Below, one piece after another: positions 46,699 to 56,525 of a stretch of 64,000 nt of DNA (the stretch's first letter is position 1; every line of letters begins with the position of its first letter). Made by a program: the position numbers and the translations under genes. Below the pieces are notes generated by a model. The model was not told the DNA's origin and made no database searches. It was given only the letters and a program-made list of their open reading frames with translations. This DNA comes from Tolypothrix sp. FACHB-123 (GTDB lineage Bacteria; Cyanobacteriota; Cyanobacteriia; Cyanobacteriales; Nostocaceae). The DNA lies in the NCBI RefSeq assembly GCF_014697075.1, contig NZ_JACJRE010000002.1:186001-250000 (forward strand). The letters run 5' to 3'.

Positions 46699-47104
46699 AC
46701 TTCAAGGTAGCAGGAAAAGTAGACTTGCTGTAAAAGCTGGGCACAGGCTGGAATTTGACAATCTTTCTTTGATTGTTCTTGTCCAGATTTTTTGGCTAAA
46801 AGCTCTTGTACAAGCAGTCTGACCATCAATCTTCAATTACATAGCTGAGATTGATGCGTGTCAAATTGTTTATTGAGAAAATAGGGGCTTTGAAGCCTAT
46901 TTTTTTCAGACTCTCAAACCCCTATTTCTGTTGCCGGATTTTTTCACTCAGTTAAGTTTTCAAGCAGACTCAGGTAATTGCCAAATTATTGATTATTTGT
47001 TTGTCGTCAACGATCGTATCCGACATAATATTTGTCATAGGGTAAATCAAAACTCAAAATTTAAAAAGTATTTACTTGAATCAACTAAACTTAACAAGGT
47101 AGCA
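46699..47104. other. Intergenic region with an orphan terminator
   Basis: No protein gene supported. It holds the promoter of the glycosidase and, at 46880-46906, an orphan plus-strand terminator, listed separately. Confidence 0.5.
46880..46906 (+). terminator. Rho-independent terminator without an upstream gene
   Basis: AATAGG-GGCTT pairs with AAGCCTATT around a short TG loop (two bulged G), then seven T. The nearest annotated gene upstream on this strand ends at 45029. It may end a small RNA transcribed from within 46700-46880, or be fortuitous. Confidence 0.5.
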
Positions 47105-47131
47105 AAGAGTCTTAATTAAATTAAGACTCTT
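47105..47131. repeat. Perfect 13-bp palindrome (27 nt)
   Basis: AAGAGTCTTAATT and its exact complement AATTAAGACTCTT are separated by a single A. There is no T run after it, so it is not a standard terminator; it could be an operator, a cruciform or a footprint. Confidence 0.8.
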
Positions 47132-47159
47132 GACTGTGCCAATTTTCAGATTTTGGATG

Positions 47160-47290
47160 TTGGATTTAGGATTGGTTTTTTGCAATCGCCCCAGGGGAGC
47201 GAAATCGAAAATTGCAAATCTAAAATCTCCCAGTGCAAGGTAAAACTGGGTGCAGTCAATCTCAAATCGCAAATCTAAAATCCAAAATGG
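47160..47290. repeat. AAATCTAAAATC-type direct repeats
   Basis: GCAAATCTAAAATC occurs exactly at 47214-47227 and 47269-47282, with degenerate relatives around 47145-47170. It is a spacer repeat between the palindrome and psb27. Confidence 0.65.
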
Positions 47291-47312
47291 TTGGACTATA
47301 TTTTATTGACAG

Positions 47313-47714
47313 TTAAGCACCGCGTCTCAGCGCCGCCTCTACCTGATTAAACTCTTGTTCTAGACGATCTTTGAGTTTTTGTGGTACAGGACGATTGGGG
47401 TAAGAACTGTAATGTCCTGCTAAGGAATTTAAGGCTGTGCGCATGGTAGTAAAGGAGCTAAGACCAGAAACAGAGTTAGCTCTTTGATAGCGTGCTGAAA
47501 AGTCATTTATTTTTTGACGCGCTTCTGCTTGAACTGCTGCTTTATTTGGTGAATCATCTGATAACTCTAAGACGTTTCTTAAAGTTTGGACTACCGTTAG
47601 GGTGTCTTGGCGATAATCTCCTGTCAAACTATCAGGGCTAGAACAGCCCATTAAGCCGATGGTTACAACTAAAACCAGGGCAAGCAGACGCGACCAATAG
47701 CGCTTCATAAGCAT
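47313..47714 (-). CDS. psb27: Photosystem II assembly lipoprotein Psb27
   Basis: The 133-residue lumenal lipoprotein has a lipobox LMGC with Cys 24. The mature helical bundle matches Psb27: TGDYRQDTLTVVQTLRNVLELSDDSPNK, then AQYARANS-like DFSARYQRANSVSGLSSFTTMRTALNSLAGHYSSYPNRPVPQKLKDRLEQEFNQVEAAL. It binds CP43 during photosystem II assembly and repair. Start: MLM gives two ATG choices two codons apart. It is monocistronic; cofH begins farther upstream on the same strand with a 90-base gap. Confidence 0.93.
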   Translation of the reverse strand: MLMKRYWSRLLALVLVVTIGLMGCSSPDSLTGDYRQDTLTVVQTLRNVLELSDDSPNKAAVQAEARQKINDFSARYQRANSVSGLSSFTTMRTALNSLAGHYSSYPNRPVPQKLKDRLEQEFNQVEAALRRGA

Positions 47715-47803
47715 TTACTGAAATAACGCATAAATCAACGTCCATAGTATCTTGGATTGGTATCCTGGGGATCATGACTAAGGATGAAGCATCAGTGCTG
47801 AAT

Positions 47804-48952
47804 TCAATGTTTTTGATAGAGAGTGTTCCTTTGTTGGTAAGGTCTACCTAAAGAAGCGATCGCATTTTGTAAGGTTTCTGGAGGCATGTATGTACCACCA
47901 ACTGCACCCGCCATTGAGGTAATATGTTCTTCCATCAATGTGCCGCCAATATCGTTACAACCCCACAATAAAGCTGTTGTCGCCCCATCTAACCCCAGCT
48001 TTACCCAACTCGGTTGATGGTTAGGAATCCAATTTCCTAAATAAATCCGCGCTACAGCCGTCAACAGTAAGCTATCACTTAGAACCGGTTGATCGCGTCC
48101 TACCCGCCGACGTAGAGGTTTGGGTGCTTCCTGCCCGACAAAAGGTAATAAAATAAACTCCGTAATTTTCGCCGGATAGCCGTTTTTCATGGCGGTTATT
48201 TGCAGCGATCGCAATTTTTCTAAATGTGCGATTTGCTGTTCTGGACTTTCTATATGTCCTGAAAGCATAGTACTTGTTGTATGCAAGCCTAATTGATGAG
48301 CTGTACTGACAATTTCTAACCAAGTTGCCGTATCAATTTTTTCCGGACATAGTACTCGCCTGACTTCATCATCTAACACCTCAGCGGCTGTTCCTGGCAT
48401 TGAGTCTACACCGGCATCGCGCAAAGCTGTAATGACATCAGCATATTTAACTCCATCAACTCTGGCAATAAATTGCACTTCCTGGGGCGAGAAAGCGTGT
48501 AAGTGTAGCTGGGGAAACTCCTGCTTGATAGTTTCCACTAGTTTGAGATAATAAGGCAGCGATTTACCATTAATCTGAGCTTGTGGGTTCAATCCCCCTT
48601 GCATACAGATTTCCGTTGCACCTCGTTTTACCCCATCCGTTGCTTTTTCTAAGATTTGTGCCCAATCTAACCAATAAGCGCCGCGATCGCCGTCATCGCG
48701 ACGAAATGCACAAAAACTACAGTGCTGCTCGCAAATATTAGTAAAGTTAATATTACGATTTATGACGTAGGTAACTACATCACCAACTTGACGCTGGCGG
48801 AGTGTATCGGCCGTGCTTTGAATGAGGGCGATCGCTTGTGGATCTGTTTGTTTTAACAACACCACTCCCTCAATTGGAGATATATCATATCCCAGCAAGG
48901 CACGGTCGAGAATATCATCAACAGTTTTATGCTTCACAGGAGCGAAAACCAA
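47804..48952 (-). CDS. cofH: FO synthase subunit 2 (CofH), radical SAM
   Basis: The 382-residue radical SAM enzyme joins CofG to make 7,8-didemethyl-8-hydroxy-5-deazariboflavin, the chromophore of deazaflavin photolyases. The cluster motif CEQHCSFC has Cys 74, 78 and 81. The CofH-specific stretches [44 protein letters not shown] and [17 protein letters not shown] are present. Length is normal. Psb27 lies downstream; cofG is not in the window. Confidence 0.94.
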   Translation of the reverse strand: MVFAPVKHKTVDDILDRALLGYDISPIEGVVLLKQTDPQAIALIQSTADTLRQRQVGDVVTYVINRNINFTNICEQHCSFCAFRRDDGDRGAYWLDWAQILEKATDGVKRGATEICMQGGLNPQAQINGKSLPYYLKLVETIKQEFPQLHLHAFSPQEVQFIARVDGVKYADVITALRDAGVDSMPGTAAEVLDDEVRRVLCPEKIDTATWLEIVSTAHQLGLHTTSTMLSGHIESPEQQIAHLEKLRSLQITAMKNGYPAKITEFILLPFVGQEAPKPLRRRVGRDQPVLSDSLLLTAVARIYLGNWIPNHQPSWVKLGLDGATTALLWGCNDIGGTLMEEHITSMAGAVGGTYMPPETLQNAIASLGRPYQQRNTLYQKH

Positions 48953-49346
48953 GTTACTCCTTTTATTTTGCCAGGAATCCTGAATAGCGATCTCAGTAAC
49001 AAATTGTAAGTAATAATTATTACTAAAATAAATTTAAAATCTAATTTTCAATCTATAATTTAGGTAGATTTTACTGTATACTTCGACCTATTATTATTGT
49101 TGAGTTAGTTACTGCCCGGTGAAATTAAATTACTTACTTACTTAAATAACAGACGTTCTCAAAACTCCCTACACATAGAAACTCTACATCAGAAACGTCG
49201 GCAGGTATACCCCAGATGGCTCAAAATTATTATAGTTCTTATTTTATAAGACTAATATTTTATTCGATTTCTGAAAAAAACTCAGTACACTTTTATTCCT
49301 TCTTACCTGTTCTCTGTTAAGAGTTACCTGTTCCCTTCCTCAGCAA
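48953..49346. other. Intergenic region, nothing recognised
   Basis: AT-rich spacer between cofH and the glycosyltransferase remnant. No ORF, no strong hairpin. Confidence 0.4.
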
Positions 49347-49767
49347 ATGATTTCACCGAATCAAAGCGGATTCTTATATTATGTTATTGCTTGGTTATGG
49401 TCGCAGTTCTTTGGTAATTTAGTAACTGTAATTAGAAGTCTTTCTCCTGTAATCAGCTTATTGTCTTTAGTCAGTATATATTACTTATATCAAGATTTAT
49501 TTAGACTGCCATTGACAAGTTCAATGGCAGTTTCATTAATGTTATTTAGGATTAATGCATATGCTCAAGTCGGAAACTGATTTTCAACTAACGCAGCAGC
49601 CTAGTAAAACTATTGTTCTTGATCAGAGAGAAAATATATTTTTGTTTAAACCATCAGTAGATTTAGAAAAAAACATTCAAAAATATTATGATGTGAATCC
49701 TGTTTACAAGAGTAAAGTCTCCAGTCTTAATTTGGTAAAATTACTGAAATCTAATAGTATTAATTAA
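49347..49767 (+). pseudogene. Remnant of a GT39/ArnT-like membrane glycosyltransferase
   Basis: Frame 49347-49580 reads FLYYVIAWLWSQFFGNLVTVIRSLSPVISLLSLVSIYYLYQDLF with SPLT-like and YAQ segments, matching the HPPLYY...LW...FG...RSLS start of GT39-family transferases that normally continues into YAQEAR. It stops at once. A second frame, 49555-49767, carries DLEKNIQKYYDVNPVYKSKV and may be the C-terminal end. Most of the gene, about 400 codons, is missing, so a large deletion is likely. The intact GT2-GtrA gene follows 227 bases on. Confidence 0.65.
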
Positions 49768-49994
49768 ATCCGAAATTAAGCTCATTGCTATATACTAATC
49801 CTAAAATGAGTTATAAATACCTATCTTACTTATCGTTTCTGTTCATATATCAAAAAGGATTGCTATACTTTTATGTCGGGTAATTTTAAAATTTTAATAT
49901 TCCTGGAAAATTTTAAATTTAAACATATTTGAACGCCAACTTAACGCATAAAAATAATTAAAATACCCAATCAATTCAGTGGAAGTTTACACTA

Positions 49995-51269
49995 ATGATT
50001 CAACGCCAACCTACTTCATTATTACCCGTACCAACTGGTCAATTACAAATTCCGGAATTTCCGCCTCAAATTACATCAACAAATAGGGAAGCTATTATCC
50101 TTTCTCTAGTAATTCCCACTTACAAAGAACGTGACAATATTCATCAAGTTGTCAAGATTTTGAGTCAGTTATTAGATGAATCTATTTCTGGACAGTATGA
50201 ACTAATTGTGGTAGATGATGATAGTCCCGATCGCACTTGGGAAGTTGCACAATCCCTCACAGAAAAATATCCGCAATTGCAGGTAATGCGGCGACAACAG
50301 GAACGGGGGCTATCTTCAGCCGTAATTCGGGGTTGGCAAGTAGCTCGAGGGCGCATCCTGGGAGTGATTGACGGAGATTTACAGCATCCACCAGAAGTAT
50401 TGACACAATTATTAACCCAAATTCAACAAGGCGCAGATTTGGCAGTAGCTAGCCGTCACGTTGAAGGCGGCGGTGTTAGCAGTTGGAGTGCGATCAGGCG
50501 TTTTCTGTCCCGTGGGGCGCAACTTCTAGGATTAATTATCTTACCAGGAGTTTTGGGGAGAGTTTCTGACCCCATGAGCGGTTATTTTATGATCCGGCGA
50601 AATGCGATCGCTGGGACAATCCTGAATCCAGTAGGATACAAAATTCTCTTAGAAGTAATTGGGCGAGGAAATGTAAGTGAAATTACTGAAGTCGGCTATG
50701 TGTTCTGCGAACGCAAAGAAGGCGAAAGCAAGGTGACATGGAAGCAATATGTAGATTATCTCCGCCACCTCCTACGCTTGCGATTAACTACAGGAGGTTG
50801 GCGGCGAGTTAGTCAAGCTACAGGACAATTAGAACAGTTGAGTCAAAACCTTGGTTTTCCCCTTGGTAGATTCCTCCGTTTTGGATTGGTAGGACTCAGT
50901 GGCGTATTTGTAGATATGGCAATACTTTATTTACTGAGTGACCCCACAACCTTAGCTTTGCCTTTAACTCGTAGTAAAATTATTGCCGGCGAAATTGCCA
51001 TTTTCAATAATTTCTTATGGAACGATGCTTGGACTTTTGCTGATGTCTCCATGAAGCAGCAGGAATGGCGTCAACGCTTGAAGCGCTTTTTAAAATTTAA
51101 TCTCATTTGTTTAGCAGGATTACTCTTAAATGTACTGGTTTTGAACTTAGTATTTAATTTTCTCATTCCCAACCGCTATATCGCCAACCTGATTGCGATC
51201 GCCGTTGCTACCATTTGGAATTTCTGGGTAAACTTAAAACTCAGCTGGCGAGTTACTGATGTGAAATAG
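49995..51269 (+). CDS. GT2 glycosyltransferase (dolichol-phosphate mannosyltransferase-like) with GtrA domain
   Basis: The 424-residue protein has an N-terminal GT-A catalytic domain: LVIPTYKERDNI, VVDDDSPDRTWEVAQ, GVIDGDLQHPPE with the DxD-like DGD, SGYFMIRR and GESKVTWKQYVDYLRHLLRLR. The C-terminal GtrA-like domain has four helices (FLRFGLVGLSGVFVDMAILYLL, IFNNFLWNDAWTF and so on). Such fusions load polyprenyl phosphate with a sugar and flip it for GT39-type enzymes. The expected GT39 partner next to it is a ruin, so it may act with a partner elsewhere. Confidence 0.87.
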   Translation: MIQRQPTSLLPVPTGQLQIPEFPPQITSTNREAIILSLVIPTYKERDNIHQVVKILSQLLDESISGQYELIVVDDDSPDRTWEVAQSLTEKYPQLQVMRRQQERGLSSAVIRGWQVARGRILGVIDGDLQHPPEVLTQLLTQIQQGADLAVASRHVEGGGVSSWSAIRRFLSRGAQLLGLIILPGVLGRVSDPMSGYFMIRRNAIAGTILNPVGYKILLEVIGRGNVSEITEVGYVFCERKEGESKVTWKQYVDYLRHLLRLRLTTGGWRRVSQATGQLEQLSQNLGFPLGRFLRFGLVGLSGVFVDMAILYLLSDPTTLALPLTRSKIIAGEIAIFNNFLWNDAWTFADVSMKQQEWRQRLKRFLKFNLICLAGLLLNVLVLNLVFNFLIPNRYIANLIAIAVATIWNFWVNLKLSWRVTDVK

Positions 51270-51319
51270 TGAAGTTGGGAAAAAATTAGCAACGATTGTT
51301 GACTATTGGGAGCTTTTTC

Positions 51320-51925
51320 CTATTTTGTGTAATTTTCTGGTATGCCTACAGGTGATAAACCCGCGATCGCTCTTAAATTTTGGCAACGAATTAACTCGCT
51401 AAAATTTAACCCAGTACGTCCCTCAATCTTAGCTACCGCTTCAATTGCAGATAACAAACTTGATGCGGCTTCCGCTTCTGAGTAACCCCGCCGCCCAGCG
51501 ATGCGAATCGCCGCAGCATCAGCATTTAATTCCATCTCTGGAGATTGATGATTACGCCAGAGGCGAAAACCAGCGATCGCACTTAATCCTACACCAATGG
51601 CTACACCAACTACATCTGATTGCGTTGATTCAACTAACCCGCCCAACAATCCCAAAAGTACTATTCCTTGATAAATATTCGGTTTGAACCACTGTACTCC
51701 TGTTAACCAGCTAACTCTTTGTAACAGTAGTAAATCTCTTTGTGATTTTGACAAACGAAACCATAAATCAAAATTAATATATATCGGTCGTTCTTGGTTC
51801 CAAGGCAAAGGGAAAGAAGTATCAATCACCTTTGGCTGTTCGGGTTTGTTGGTGATTTTTGTCAGCATCCTGGCTGAAGCAGGCATAACATCTAGTAAAC
51901 GGCGAATCTCAAGACTAGGCTCCAT
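51320..51925 (-). CDS. DUF3318 family membrane protein
   Basis: The 201-residue cyanobacterial protein starts with MEPSLEIRRLLDVMPASARM and has two hydrophobic helices (about 95-125) followed by a region ELNADAAAIRIAGRRGYSEAEAASSLLSAIEAVAKIEGR typical of DUF3318. The ELNADAAAI stretch resembles the Asp-containing helix of M48-like peptidases, but no HExxH is present, so an enzymatic role is doubtful. Function unknown. Confidence 0.75.
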   Translation of the reverse strand: MEPSLEIRRLLDVMPASARMLTKITNKPEQPKVIDTSFPLPWNQERPIYINFDLWFRLSKSQRDLLLLQRVSWLTGVQWFKPNIYQGIVLLGLLGGLVESTQSDVVGVAIGVGLSAIAGFRLWRNHQSPEMELNADAAAIRIAGRRGYSEAEAASSLLSAIEAVAKIEGRTGLNFSELIRCQNLRAIAGLSPVGIPENYTK

Positions 51926-52011
51926 AAAATTAATGCATATTAGCTGAAGTACTTAGTTATCTGATTATCCCCTGGGAATAAAGAGATGAGGGAGACACAT
52001 ACCAATGACAC

Positions 52012-52329
52012 ATGACAAAAAAATTACTTTTCATGCTAACCTTTTATATGCGATCACTTCTCAGATACATGGACGCTTTCGCTCCCACCCCACCTGAATG
52101 GACAAATAAAGCAATTCACGCTTATCAGTTTTGCTGTCCTAGCTGTAAAGCCAGTAGCCGAGAAGCTATAGATGTTTGGCTCAATCGGCGATCGCCTGTA
52201 ATTACAGAAGACCGTCGCCGTAAATGGCAAGAATTCTACAATTGTCACTGTAGTTGTGCTTGGTGGGCTTGGAGTAGCGATCGCCCGCCAACCGATCTAT
52301 CTAGTCAACAAAATATTAATCCTTTATAA
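52012..52329 (+). CDS. Small Cys-rich (zinc-ribbon-like) cyanobacterial protein
   Basis: The product has up to 105 residues. The conserved-looking core is FCCPSCKASSREAIDVWLNRRSPVITEDRRRKWQEFYNCHCSCAWWAWSSDRPP, with CPSC and CHCSC Cys pairs that could bind zinc. The first 19 residues look unconserved, so translation may begin at the inner ATG 52069 (MDAFAPTPPEW). Function unknown. The gene is close to DUF3318 on the opposite strand. Confidence 0.65.
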   Translation: MTKKLLFMLTFYMRSLLRYMDAFAPTPPEWTNKAIHAYQFCCPSCKASSREAIDVWLNRRSPVITEDRRRKWQEFYNCHCSCAWWAWSSDRPPTDLSSQQNINPL

Positions 52330-52345
52330 CTATTTATACACAAAC

Positions 52346-52368
52346 AAAAACCCGCCTTGAAGCGGGTT
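52346..52368 (-). terminator. Hairpin terminator near the porin gene
   Basis: On the minus strand AACCCGC pairs with GCGGGTT and runs into TTTTTG. It is about 80 bases beyond the porin stop on the minus strand and could also slow plus-strand transcripts. Confidence 0.65.
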
Positions 52369-52447
52369 AAATCTTGCCATTTATAGAAAGTCAAAAATAA
52401 GTCATTCAGGGCAGGATTTTCCCACCCTTGAAAACCTATTACCAACC

Positions 52448-54031
52448 TTAGAAACTGAAGGTAGTACGTAAAGTACCTACGTAGATACTGTTATTATTGT
52501 CGTTGTGTTCAGGATTGAAAATCACTAACAAACCAGGGGTAACCTGAATATTATCAGAAACCCTTACTTTGTATAGACCTTCTAAATGGTAGGATGTGCC
52601 AGATTCTGAAGCAATACCGCTACCACCGGTGATTTTTGGTGGTTGACCGAAGATAACACCGAGAACGTTACCTTTTGCACCTAAGTCTCTCACGCCCAGT
52701 GAAGCAGCCCAATACCAAGCATCTGCACTTCTGTTATCAGTAGCAGAATCGGCCTCAGTATAACCAGCCCAACCACTCAAAGCCAACTTAGCACTAGGTT
52801 GGAAGGTAGCTTGTATACCATAATGGTTAGCTTCAGTTCGAGTGTTACTACCAAAAGGTCTGTTAGCAAATGTACTACCTGTACCTTGGAATAAGCTAGG
52901 AACGCTTTGGTAAGTACGAGCATAGCTAAAGCCCACATTTAAAGCTTTGTTGGGCTTGAAAGCTATCTGACCAAAAAAGGTGTTACTACCACCAAATAAC
53001 CCGCTACCGTCAGCCGGATTGCTAGCATTATTACCTTGGGCGATATAAGCTGCACTAAAGGTCAAAGGCCCGTTAGGATTAACGTTCACACTTATACCAG
53101 CACCGTCACCACCTTGACGATAGATCGGGCTGAAGCGTCCGTAACGAGATAAAGCACCTCTACCAGAACTAGAAAAATCAGGGTTAAAGGTATAAAAGTT
53201 CTCGTTCAACTCAGCGCCAGTCGCATCAACTTTGACCCTAATTGCATCGCCGAAGTTGAAAGCATAGTTAATTTTATCAATTTCAACACTGTTGTTAGTG
53301 CCACCATCAAAGCCCAAACGGGTCATGTTGGTACCAGTTACAGTTTGATTAGAGATAGTGTTGCGACCTTGCAAACGAATTTGCAACTGATCTTTTCCGG
53401 TAAAACTGCTATTTAAGGTTAAGCGAACGCGATCGGAAAAAACAGTATTCGATTCTAAGTTAGCACCATTGTCAGCTCTCGTATCACCAAAAGCCTGCCC
53501 AACGTTGAAAATCGCTTCCCCTTGTAACTTGGTAGTAGTAGAGAATTGATTTGCTTCTAATTCAGCAGTACGTGCTTCTAAAGAATCAACACGACCGCGC
53601 AACGTAGCTAATTCAGCAGAAAATTCTTCTTGTAAGCGCTGTAAAGTCGCTAAATCTTGCTTGGTTACTAAATCAGCAGTAGCTGTAGCAATCAGTTCGT
53701 TAACTCGATCCAAACAAGCATTCAACCCAGCAGCAAATTCATAACGAGTTAAAGCACGATTACCCCGATAAGTACCGTTGGGATAACCTGCGATACAGCC
53801 ATAACGCTCAACCAAGGATTGTAAAGCTTGAAATGCCCAGTCTGTAGGCTGTACATCCGAAAATTGGGAAACGGATGTAACTTGATCCATGCTGCTAGAG
53901 TCTTGCGCCAACTGACTAACACCAGTTACCTGTTCGTTGGCTTCAGCAGCTAGGGTGCTGTTTGCTGTCAAAAACGTGGCAGCAACAACTAAAGGGCCAA
54001 TCTTTACAAGCTCCCAAAATGCTTTTTTCAT
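52448..54031 (-). CDS. Iron uptake porin (SLH domain plus OprB-type beta barrel)
   Basis: The 527-residue outer-membrane protein, from ATG 54031, has a signal peptide MKKAFWELVKIGPLVVAATFLTANSTLAA. A single SLH domain follows (FSDVQPTDWAFQALQSLVERYGCIAGYPNGTYRGNRALTRYEFAAGLNACLDRV), then a short coiled coil (LQRLQEEFSAELATLRGRVDSLEARTAELEAN) and an OprB barrel to the final Phe (RTTFSF). This is the SomA/SomB-like cyanobacterial porin class that moves ions including iron. A GTG at 54052 is also open but lacks a signal-peptide rationale. A Crp-family gene lies just upstream on the same strand. Confidence 0.92.
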   Translation of the reverse strand: MKKAFWELVKIGPLVVAATFLTANSTLAAEANEQVTGVSQLAQDSSSMDQVTSVSQFSDVQPTDWAFQALQSLVERYGCIAGYPNGTYRGNRALTRYEFAAGLNACLDRVNELIATATADLVTKQDLATLQRLQEEFSAELATLRGRVDSLEARTAELEANQFSTTTKLQGEAIFNVGQAFGDTRADNGANLESNTVFSDRVRLTLNSSFTGKDQLQIRLQGRNTISNQTVTGTNMTRLGFDGGTNNSVEIDKINYAFNFGDAIRVKVDATGAELNENFYTFNPDFSSSGRGALSRYGRFSPIYRQGGDGAGISVNVNPNGPLTFSAAYIAQGNNASNPADGSGLFGGSNTFFGQIAFKPNKALNVGFSYARTYQSVPSLFQGTGSTFANRPFGSNTRTEANHYGIQATFQPSAKLALSGWAGYTEADSATDNRSADAWYWAASLGVRDLGAKGNVLGVIFGQPPKITGGSGIASESGTSYHLEGLYKVRVSDNIQVTPGLLVIFNPEHNDNNNSIYVGTLRTTFSF

Positions 54032-54186
54032 TACTTTTACTCTCACACACACCTAAACTAATCAAAACCTAAGTAAATTTACCCTAAAAAAATTGTTTCA
54101 TTAAGGAATTTACTTACATTTAAGTCACCCATGATTTTACCAAAGTTATTTGGTACTTTTCACAAGCAAACCAAAATTATTTTATC

Positions 54187-54795
54187 CTATTCTTTGATAA
54201 TTTTATTAGGTAAACAAATAATCATCCGTCTTTTTTGACGCAATAGCTTTCCTTCTTCTTCAAATTGCTGTAAAAGTCGGGTTATCGTTACCCTTGTAGT
54301 ATTTAAAACTTCTGCTATTTCCTGATGAGTGATATTTAGATCGAGTAATTTACCCTGTTCTACTGCAATACCAAATTTTTCACTTAACCACAATAGAAAA
54401 TACCACAAGCGTACTGATATAGGTTTACGATGTACTATACTTAGTAATTCTTCCGCCTGTTGAATATGAGATAATAAAGCACCGACATCTTCATACCAAA
54501 GATGTGGCGGTAAAATACTAACTTCTAGTCTGGTTAAAGATTCAATTTGATATGGTTTAACTCTAGATAAAGGATAACCAATGATATCGCCCGGGCCCCA
54601 ATAACCTAGAGTAATATATGTTCCATCTTCACTCCAAGTTAAAGTACGAACTGCTCCCCGTTCAATGCGCCATAGTACTTCATTGCGTGGGGGAATTATT
54701 TCGCCACGAGCAAATATTCTTTGAGGTAACTGCCCATTTAGGATGGAATGATTCAATGTCAATGCCGATTCTGTGGTAGGACTTGTGGAATACAT
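54187..54795 (-). CDS. Crp/Fnr-family transcriptional regulator
   Basis: The 202-residue protein has a short cNMP-binding-like part (GDIIGYPLSRVKPYQIESLTRLEVSIL) and the winged HTH THQEIAEVLNTTRVTITRLLQQFEEEGKL. The ligand pocket lacks the Arg/Glu signature, so the effector is unknown. It lies directly upstream of the porin gene on the same strand, 155 bases away, and could regulate it, which is inference. Confidence 0.83.
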   Translation of the reverse strand: MYSTSPTTESALTLNHSILNGQLPQRIFARGEIIPPRNEVLWRIERGAVRTLTWSEDGTYITLGYWGPGDIIGYPLSRVKPYQIESLTRLEVSILPPHLWYEDVGALLSHIQQAEELLSIVHRKPISVRLWYFLLWLSEKFGIAVEQGKLLDLNITHQEIAEVLNTTRVTITRLLQQFEEEGKLLRQKRRMIICLPNKIIKE

Positions 54796-55826
54796 TCAGA
54801 TACAGGTTTAAGCGACTAGAAATAATGGAATGCCGTAAAACTTTTGATCGCTACTTGGATAATTGCTCATAAATTATCGATACTTAGTGAAATTTATACA
54901 ATTAATTTTCTGCTAGACAATTTTAAATATTTTTAATTAATGACAATTATTTAGATATTCAATCAAATTTGCTCCTTACTACATTGAATATAAATTTTGC
55001 AATTACTGTATTATTAATTACTATATTACATTAATACATTTAATATTCAGCGTTAAATCATTTATATAACATAATCAATGCATTTAAATATTGAATTATT
55101 AATATAGATAATGCGCAATAATACAATTCAAACCTAGAGAATTAATCAAGATAATTTATTGGATTGAGTCTGGTTATAAATAAAATTTTTTAAATGATAA
55201 AATCACTCCAAATGAGGGAAACTTAGCTAAAATTTTGATATTTGTCATATTCTGGTAAAAACTTTTTTGATTTCAGTGAATTTTAATAAGATAAAAAATA
55301 CGTAACTGAGATTGTGGCTAATTCATTGCTAAAGTTAAGTAGTAGGTTGGAGAATATTTAAAATTTGCTATCAAAAACATCTGGGACGAGCCATACATTT
55401 TTTCCTAAAATTCCTAGTATAATCAATCACCTAAAATTACAGAGTGTTTTATTTGTTATTCACACTGAAGTTGGGTTAGCAAACAACCAATAGATTTATT
55501 AGTGTAAATCAAGTGTTTATTTATACAAAATATTAGTGCCAAGATTAATATAATTAATATTTCCCCTTCAGACCAAGACTTCAAAAAAGCGATACTTATT
55601 AGTCTGAGATTGCTGAAGTATCACTGTCTATCTTGACTTAACTTTAAATTTGAAAGTTTAAGAATAGGTAAGCTTTTAGTGAAATGTATGCTAGTTCACT
55701 AATTTTTCATATTTGATTTTACTCGAAACTATAAACGGTCAATAGTCTATGTGTCTATTATTGACTATGGATTGTTGACAACATTAATCTTGATTGCCCG
55801 AGTTTGCTCACTTCTACTGACTTTAA
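54796..55826. other. 1-kb AT-rich intergenic region
   Basis: The longest geneless stretch of the window, with no long frame, HIP1 site or clear hairpin. Partial heptamer traces occur near 55735-55790. It should contain the promoter of the Crp-family gene. I see nothing else that can be supported. Confidence 0.45.
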
Positions 55827-56495
55827 TCAATAATGTTGACCAGTCACAATATAGGCTACTCTTTGCCCGATGTTAGTAGCATGATCTGCCATGCGCTCTA
55901 AATAGCGAATAGCCAAAGCTAACAGTACAATCGGTTCTACCACACCTGGAACATCCTTTTGAAAAGCTAAAGTCTGATATAGACGTTCATAGGCATTATC
56001 GACAGTATCATCCAAATGCTTAATACTTCGTCCACCAGCTTCATCCAAATCAGCTAAAGCCACTAAGCTAGTAGCTAACATCGCTTGCGCATGATGGGAC
56101 ATAACTGCAATCTCTGGTAAAGACGGATGAGGTGGATAAGGAAAGATTTTAATGGCAATTTCAGCAATATCTTCAGCGTAATCCCCAATTCGCTCTAAAT
56201 CTCGTACTAGCTGCATAAAAGCACTCAAGCACCGCAAATCTTGCGGCGCAGGGTCTTGCATAGTCATAATCGCCGTACAGTCTGATTCTATCTGTCTATA
56301 AAAGCGATCAATTTTTTTATCTAATTGAGGAAGTGCCTCAGCTGCTGTTAAATTGCGGGAAAATAAGGCTTGATGACTGAGACGAAACGATTGTTCCACC
56401 AAAGCTCCCATGCGTAATACATCCCGCTCTAAGCGCCTCATAGCGCGTGCTAGCTGGTTTCCATCAGAATTGGAGCTATCAATGGCAGCGTTCAC
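55827..56495 (-). CDS. phoU: Phosphate signalling regulator PhoU
   Basis: The 222-residue all-helical PhoU has two repeats of the three-helix PhoU unit: MGALVEQSFRLSHQALFSR...LDKKIDRFYRQIESD and, in the second half, MLATSLVALADLDEAGGRSIKHLDDTVDNAYERL. ERIGDYAEDIAEIA and ERMADHATNIGQRV are the paired E-x-D motifs that bind metal clusters. It represses the SphS kinase when phosphate is ample. It is the last gene of the sphR-sphS-phoU operon, 30 bases after sphS. Confidence 0.96.
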   Translation of the reverse strand: MNAAIDSSNSDGNQLARAMRRLERDVLRMGALVEQSFRLSHQALFSRNLTAAEALPQLDKKIDRFYRQIESDCTAIMTMQDPAPQDLRCLSAFMQLVRDLERIGDYAEDIAEIAIKIFPYPPHPSLPEIAVMSHHAQAMLATSLVALADLDEAGGRSIKHLDDTVDNAYERLYQTLAFQKDVPGVVEPIVLLALAIRYLERMADHATNIGQRVAYIVTGQHY

Positions 56496-56525
56496 ACTTA
56501 TCTTGTTAAGATTGGAGTTATTTTT

